Assembly (NCBI RefSeq): GCF_030272615.1
Contig: NC_081415.1
Location: 375,985,392 to 376,049,391, forward strand
Direction: 5' to 3'
Source: Cryptomeria japonica
Taxonomy: Eukaryota > Streptophyta > Pinopsida > Cupressales > Cupressaceae
DNA: 64,000 bases
In this document: piece by piece, positions 60,307-64,000 of the stretch
Layout: each line of letters begins with the position of its first letter
Numbering within the stretch: position 1 is the first letter of the stretch
The notes under the pieces: generated by a model
Told to the model about the DNA's origin: nothing
The model's database searches: none
Seen by the model: only the letters and a program-made list of their open reading frames with translations
Made by a program: the position numbers and the translations under genes

Positions 60307-61110
60307 TGTTGGCAAATGCACACTCCAATGAGACATTGTAGGTGATTGAAGGTTTTGTCATTGATGGAAACCTTACAATCCTATGACATCGGCAAGGCAA
60401 TCTACCAGCACCAGCAAAGTTAGATTCTACATCGGCACACAGACCTCCGACACCAACAGTGAAAGAAAGCATATTGACATAGAAGCCGACAGGAATTTTG
60501 TTGTTAATATATTTTGTTTATTATTGTAAAAATTATTATAAGCGGACTTGGAAAGTTGTAAAATGACTCTTATATAAGAGAGATCATTCTAGAAAAATTA
60601 TGTAAGTATAGAGGAATGTAATTAGGCAAAATAAGGCAGACCTATTATGTGAATTATAGGTTAAGGGTTTATGTAAGAAGCAGAGTAGAAACCGGTACTG
60701 GATCTGGCATTATAGATGCTATTTTGAAGTAGTATAAGACACTGGATTTATATAATCCATTTTGTAAGTTAGTGAGACTTCCCATTTTGTAATTGAGTGG
60801 TGAGCTCTAGGCACTTGACCTTCCTACATGTGTAGGCCCCTCTTGTAGCAGTAATATTCTCTTATTGGCTAGTAAGTGAATATTGTAGGTCACAAATCCC
60901 ACCGAGGTTTTTCCCACACTGGGTTTCCTCGTTAAATTATTGTGTTATGGTGTGTTTTTCATGTGGTTGCTTTTGTCTCTATTTATTGCATTACTTTTAG
61001 TTTACCGGTACACAATATTAATATGCTCTACATGTTTTAAATTAAAAAAATCTTATTACCAGCTAGATACTGATTCACCCCCCCTCTCAGTATCTGTGGG
61101 AATCCTAACA
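60307..61110 (+). repeat. E5 3' LTR
   Basis: 804 bp, TGTTGGCAAATG...GAATCCTAACA, followed by gaaag. The hairpin GATACTGA/TCAGTATC (61066-61094) has a perfect 8-bp stem. Confidence 0.93.
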
Positions 61111-64000
61111 GAAAGCACCAGTTTTGAAGCATCAAAATTGGGGTTTGGAGGCACAACGAGCTTTCGGGGTGCGAGTCCCAATTCCGGAGCTACAGGCATC
61201 AAATTACAATTTTGACTGGTATAGTGCTCTTAGGACCTCATTTTGGAGCTTGTGCCTCAAAAGCCTTGGTTTTAGAGCATCAAAATCAGGGTTTGGAGGC
61301 ACAACCATCATTCAGGTGCAAGTCATGATTCAGAAACTGCAGGAGTCAAAAGGCGATTTTGCCTGGCATTGTGCTCTTAGGCTCTCGTTTTGAAGCTTGT
61401 GACTTGAAAAACCAAGTTTCAGAGCTTCAAAATTAGGGTTTGGAGGCACAACAAGCTTTTGAGGTGCGAGTCTTGATTCTAGAGCTTTAGACATCAAAAC
61501 ACAAGTTTGACTGGCATCATGCTCTTAGGACCTTGTTTAAGAGCTTGTGCATTGAAAACACCAATTTTAGAGCATAAAAATCGGGGTTTGGTGACACAAC
61601 AAGATTTCAGAGTTGTGAGTCTTGATTCCATAGCTACGAGCATCAAAACACAATTTTGACTAAATTTGTGCTTGTGACTCGAAAGCCCCAGATTCAGAGC
61701 ATCAAAATCGAGGTTTGGTGGCACAATGAGCATTTGGGGAGCAAGTCCCAATTCTGGAGCAGCGGGCATCAAAACACGATTTTGATTGGCATTATGCTCC
61801 TAGGACCTTGTTTTAGAGCTTGTGCCTTGAAAGCCCTAGTTTCAGAGCATCCAAATCTGGGATTGGAGGTAGAACAAGCATTCAGGGTGTTAGTCCCAAT
61901 TCCAAAGCTGCGAGCATGAAAACACAATTTTGACTTCAATCATTCTCTTAGGTCCTACTTTTAGAGCTTGTGCCTCAAATGTCATAGTTTCAGATTGTCA
62001 AAATTGGGGTTCAAAGGCACAATGATCATTCAAGGTGTGAGTCTCGATTCTGAAGCCACAAGCATAAAAATGCTATTTTGACTGGCATCATGCTCTTTGG
62101 ACCTTGTTTCAGAGCTTGTTCCTCGAAACACCTATTTTGGAGTGTCAAAATAGGGGTTTGAGGCACAACAAGCTTTTAGGGCATGAGTCCCAATTCCTAA
62201 GTTGTGGATGTCAAAACACAATTTTGACTAGCATCGTTCTCTTTGGAGCTTGTTTTGGAGTTTTTGCCCTGAAAGCCCTAGTTTTAGAGCATCAAAATCA
62301 GGCTTTGGAGGCACAATGAGCATTTGGGGAGCAAATCACGATTCCAGAACCATAGGCATCAAAACATGATTTTTACTAGCATGGACTTTATTTCGGAGCT
62401 TGTGCCTTGAAAGCCCTGATTTCAGAGCATCAAAATCAAGGTTTGGAGATACAACGAGCTTTCAGGGCATTACTCCCAATTCCAAAGCCGCAAATGTGAG
62501 TTTTAATTCCAATTGTTCTCTTAGGTCCTCATTTCAGACCTCGTGTCTCGAAAGCTCTATTTTCAAAGTGTCAAAATCAAGGTTTGGAGGCACAACAAGG
62601 ATTCTAGGCACATCATGCTCTTAAGGACATTGTTACAGGGCTTGTGATTTGAAAGACTCAGATTTAGAGCGTCAAAATTGAGGTTTGGAGGCACAACAAG
62701 CATTCAAGGTGCAAGTCCCAATTCCAAATTCGTGGACATGAAAACATGATTTTGACTTCAATTGTGCTCTTATGTCCTCATTTCGAAGCTTCTTCCTTGA
62801 AAGCCTCGGTTTAACAGTGTCAAAACTGGGCTTTGGAGGCATAACAAGCATTCAATGCGCTAGTCCCAATTCTAGAGATGCGGGCATCAAAACGCAATTT
62901 TGATTGGCATCATGCTCTTAGGACCTCATTTCAGAGTTTGTGCCTTGAAATCCCTAGTTTCAGACCATCAAAAATAGGGTTTAGAGGCACAATGAGCATT
63001 TGGGGTGCAAGTCCCAATTTTGGAGCCATGTGCGTCAAAATGAGATTTTGACTGGCATCATGCTTTTAGGACATCATTTTGGAGCTTGTGCCTTGGAAGC
63101 CCTAGTTTCAGAGCAACCAAATCGTGGTTTGGTGGCACAACAAGCATTCGGGGCGTGAGTTCCAATTCTAGAGTCGTAGGCCTTAAAATGCAATTTTGAC
63201 TAGCATCGTGCTCTTAGGTCCTCATTTCAAACTTGTTCCTCGAAAGCCCCAATTTTAGAGTGTCAAAATTGAGGTTTTTAGACACAATGAGCATTCAGGG
63301 TGCAAGAATCGATTCTGAAGCTGTAGGCATCAACATACAATTTTGACTGGCATCATGCTCTTAGGACCCTGTTTCAGAGCTTGTGCCTCAAAAGGCCAAG
63401 TTTTGAAGCATCAAAATCGGGGTTTGGAGGCACATGAGCTTTCAGGGTGCGAGTCACAAATCTAGAGCTGTAGGCATCAAAATGCAATTTTACTGGCATT
63501 ATGCTGTTAGGAGCTTGATTTGGAGCTTGTGCCTTGAAAGCGCTAGTTTTGGAGCGTCAAAATCGGGGTTTAGAGGTGCTTTCAGGGTGCAAAACCCGAT
63601 TCCGAAGCCATAGGCATCAAAACACGATTTTGACTAGCATCGTGCTCTTAGGACCTTGCTTCTAAGCTTGTGCCTCGAAAGCCCTAGCTTTGGAGCGTAA
63701 AAACTGGGGTTTGAAGGCACAATGAACTTTTGGGGCACAAGTCTCAATTTTGAAGCCACGAGCATCAAAACACGATTTTGATTGGCATTGTGCTCTTAGG
63801 ACCTTGTTTCAGAGTATGTGTCTTGAAAGCCCCAGTTTCAGAGCATCAAAATTTGGGTTTGGAGGCACAAGGAGCTTTCAATAGTGTGAGTCTTGATTCT
63901 AGAGCCACAAGCGTCAAATGCTAGTTTGATTGACATCGTGCTCTAAGGACTTTGTTTTGAGTCTTGTGCCTAAAAAGTCCTAGTTTTGGAGCATCAAAAA
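61111..64000. repeat. 148-bp satellite array, segment E
   Basis: About 19-20 monomers to the window end, same orientation. It continues the monomer interrupted at 45603. Most units carry the 'aggcacaa...agctttc' or 'agcatt' form, and the marker monomers of the higher-order region are absent. No gene is seen. Confidence 0.92.

Larger units (their letters stand above)
45604..61110 (+). mobile_element. E5: RT-less LTR retrotransposon, split by E6
   Basis: Outer element with LTRs of 774 and 804 bp, TG...CA ends and target duplication gaaag (45599-45603 and 61111-61115). Its own sequence is 45604-49915 plus about 59979-61110. It carries ORF1 (coiled coil plus CCHC knuckles) and ORF2 homologous to those of E4, but its LTR is unrelated except for short shared motifs. 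No RT, integrase or protease of its own is present; those in the middle belong to nested E6. Part of ORF2 was deleted together with the right end of E6. Confidence 0.92.

Noticed and set aside
45604-61110. E5 as an autonomous copia element because it contains RT and integrase
   Set aside because: Those domains lie inside E6, which has its own LTRs, primer sites and purine tracts and interrupts E5 ORF2.

Overview
This window is repetitive nuclear DNA of a land plant and holds no recognisable host gene. Supporting signs are Ty1/copia elements with TG...CA LTRs, 5-bp target duplications and primer sites matching initiator Met-tRNA, TTTAGGG-like motifs in LTRs, and a large satellite. A gymnosperm or another large-genome plant would fit, but the species cannot be told from the sequence.

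Layout. About 24 kb is one satellite family with a ~148-bp monomer, always in the same orientation, at 1-8815, 15422-20799, 23431-23736, 30992-36353, 44415-45603 and 61111-64000. Between roughly 2 and 35 kb the monomers form a higher-order repeat of alternating ~1.33-kb (9-monomer) and ~1.51-kb (10-monomer) blocks. The array is interrupted by: E1 (8816-15421), E2 (20800-23430, truncated) and E3 (23737-30991), three relatives of one Ty1/copia family; E4 (36354-44414, minus strand), an LTR element with no reverse transcriptase; E5 (45604-61110), a second RT-less LTR element; and E6 (49916-59978), a second copia family nested in E5 as LTR-internal-LTR-partial internal.

Main biology. (1) E1, E2 and E3 sit at the same base of the same satellite monomer type next to the same 5-bp sequence (aaggt) and share disabling mutations. 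They look like one dead insertion copied along with the satellite, not three transpositions. (2) E4 and E5 are different families with the same unusual plan: LTR, Met-tRNA primer site, ORF1 (coiled coil plus four or five CCHC zinc knuckles), a giant ORF2 of unknown function conserved between them, purine tracts, LTR. They lack protease, integrase, RT and RNase H, so they presumably depend on copia enzymes in trans. (3) All four LTR families share cis-structures: a C-rich-loop hairpin near the LTR end whose stem covaries between families, and repeated polypurine tracts before the 3' LTR. Three of the four also carry CC-TTAAC-GGG motif arrays in the LTR.

Every coding region carries stops or frameshifts, so none of these copies is intact. 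Coordinates of LTRs, target duplications and primer sites were read directly. Functions of E4/E5 ORF2 and of the LTR motifs are inference.
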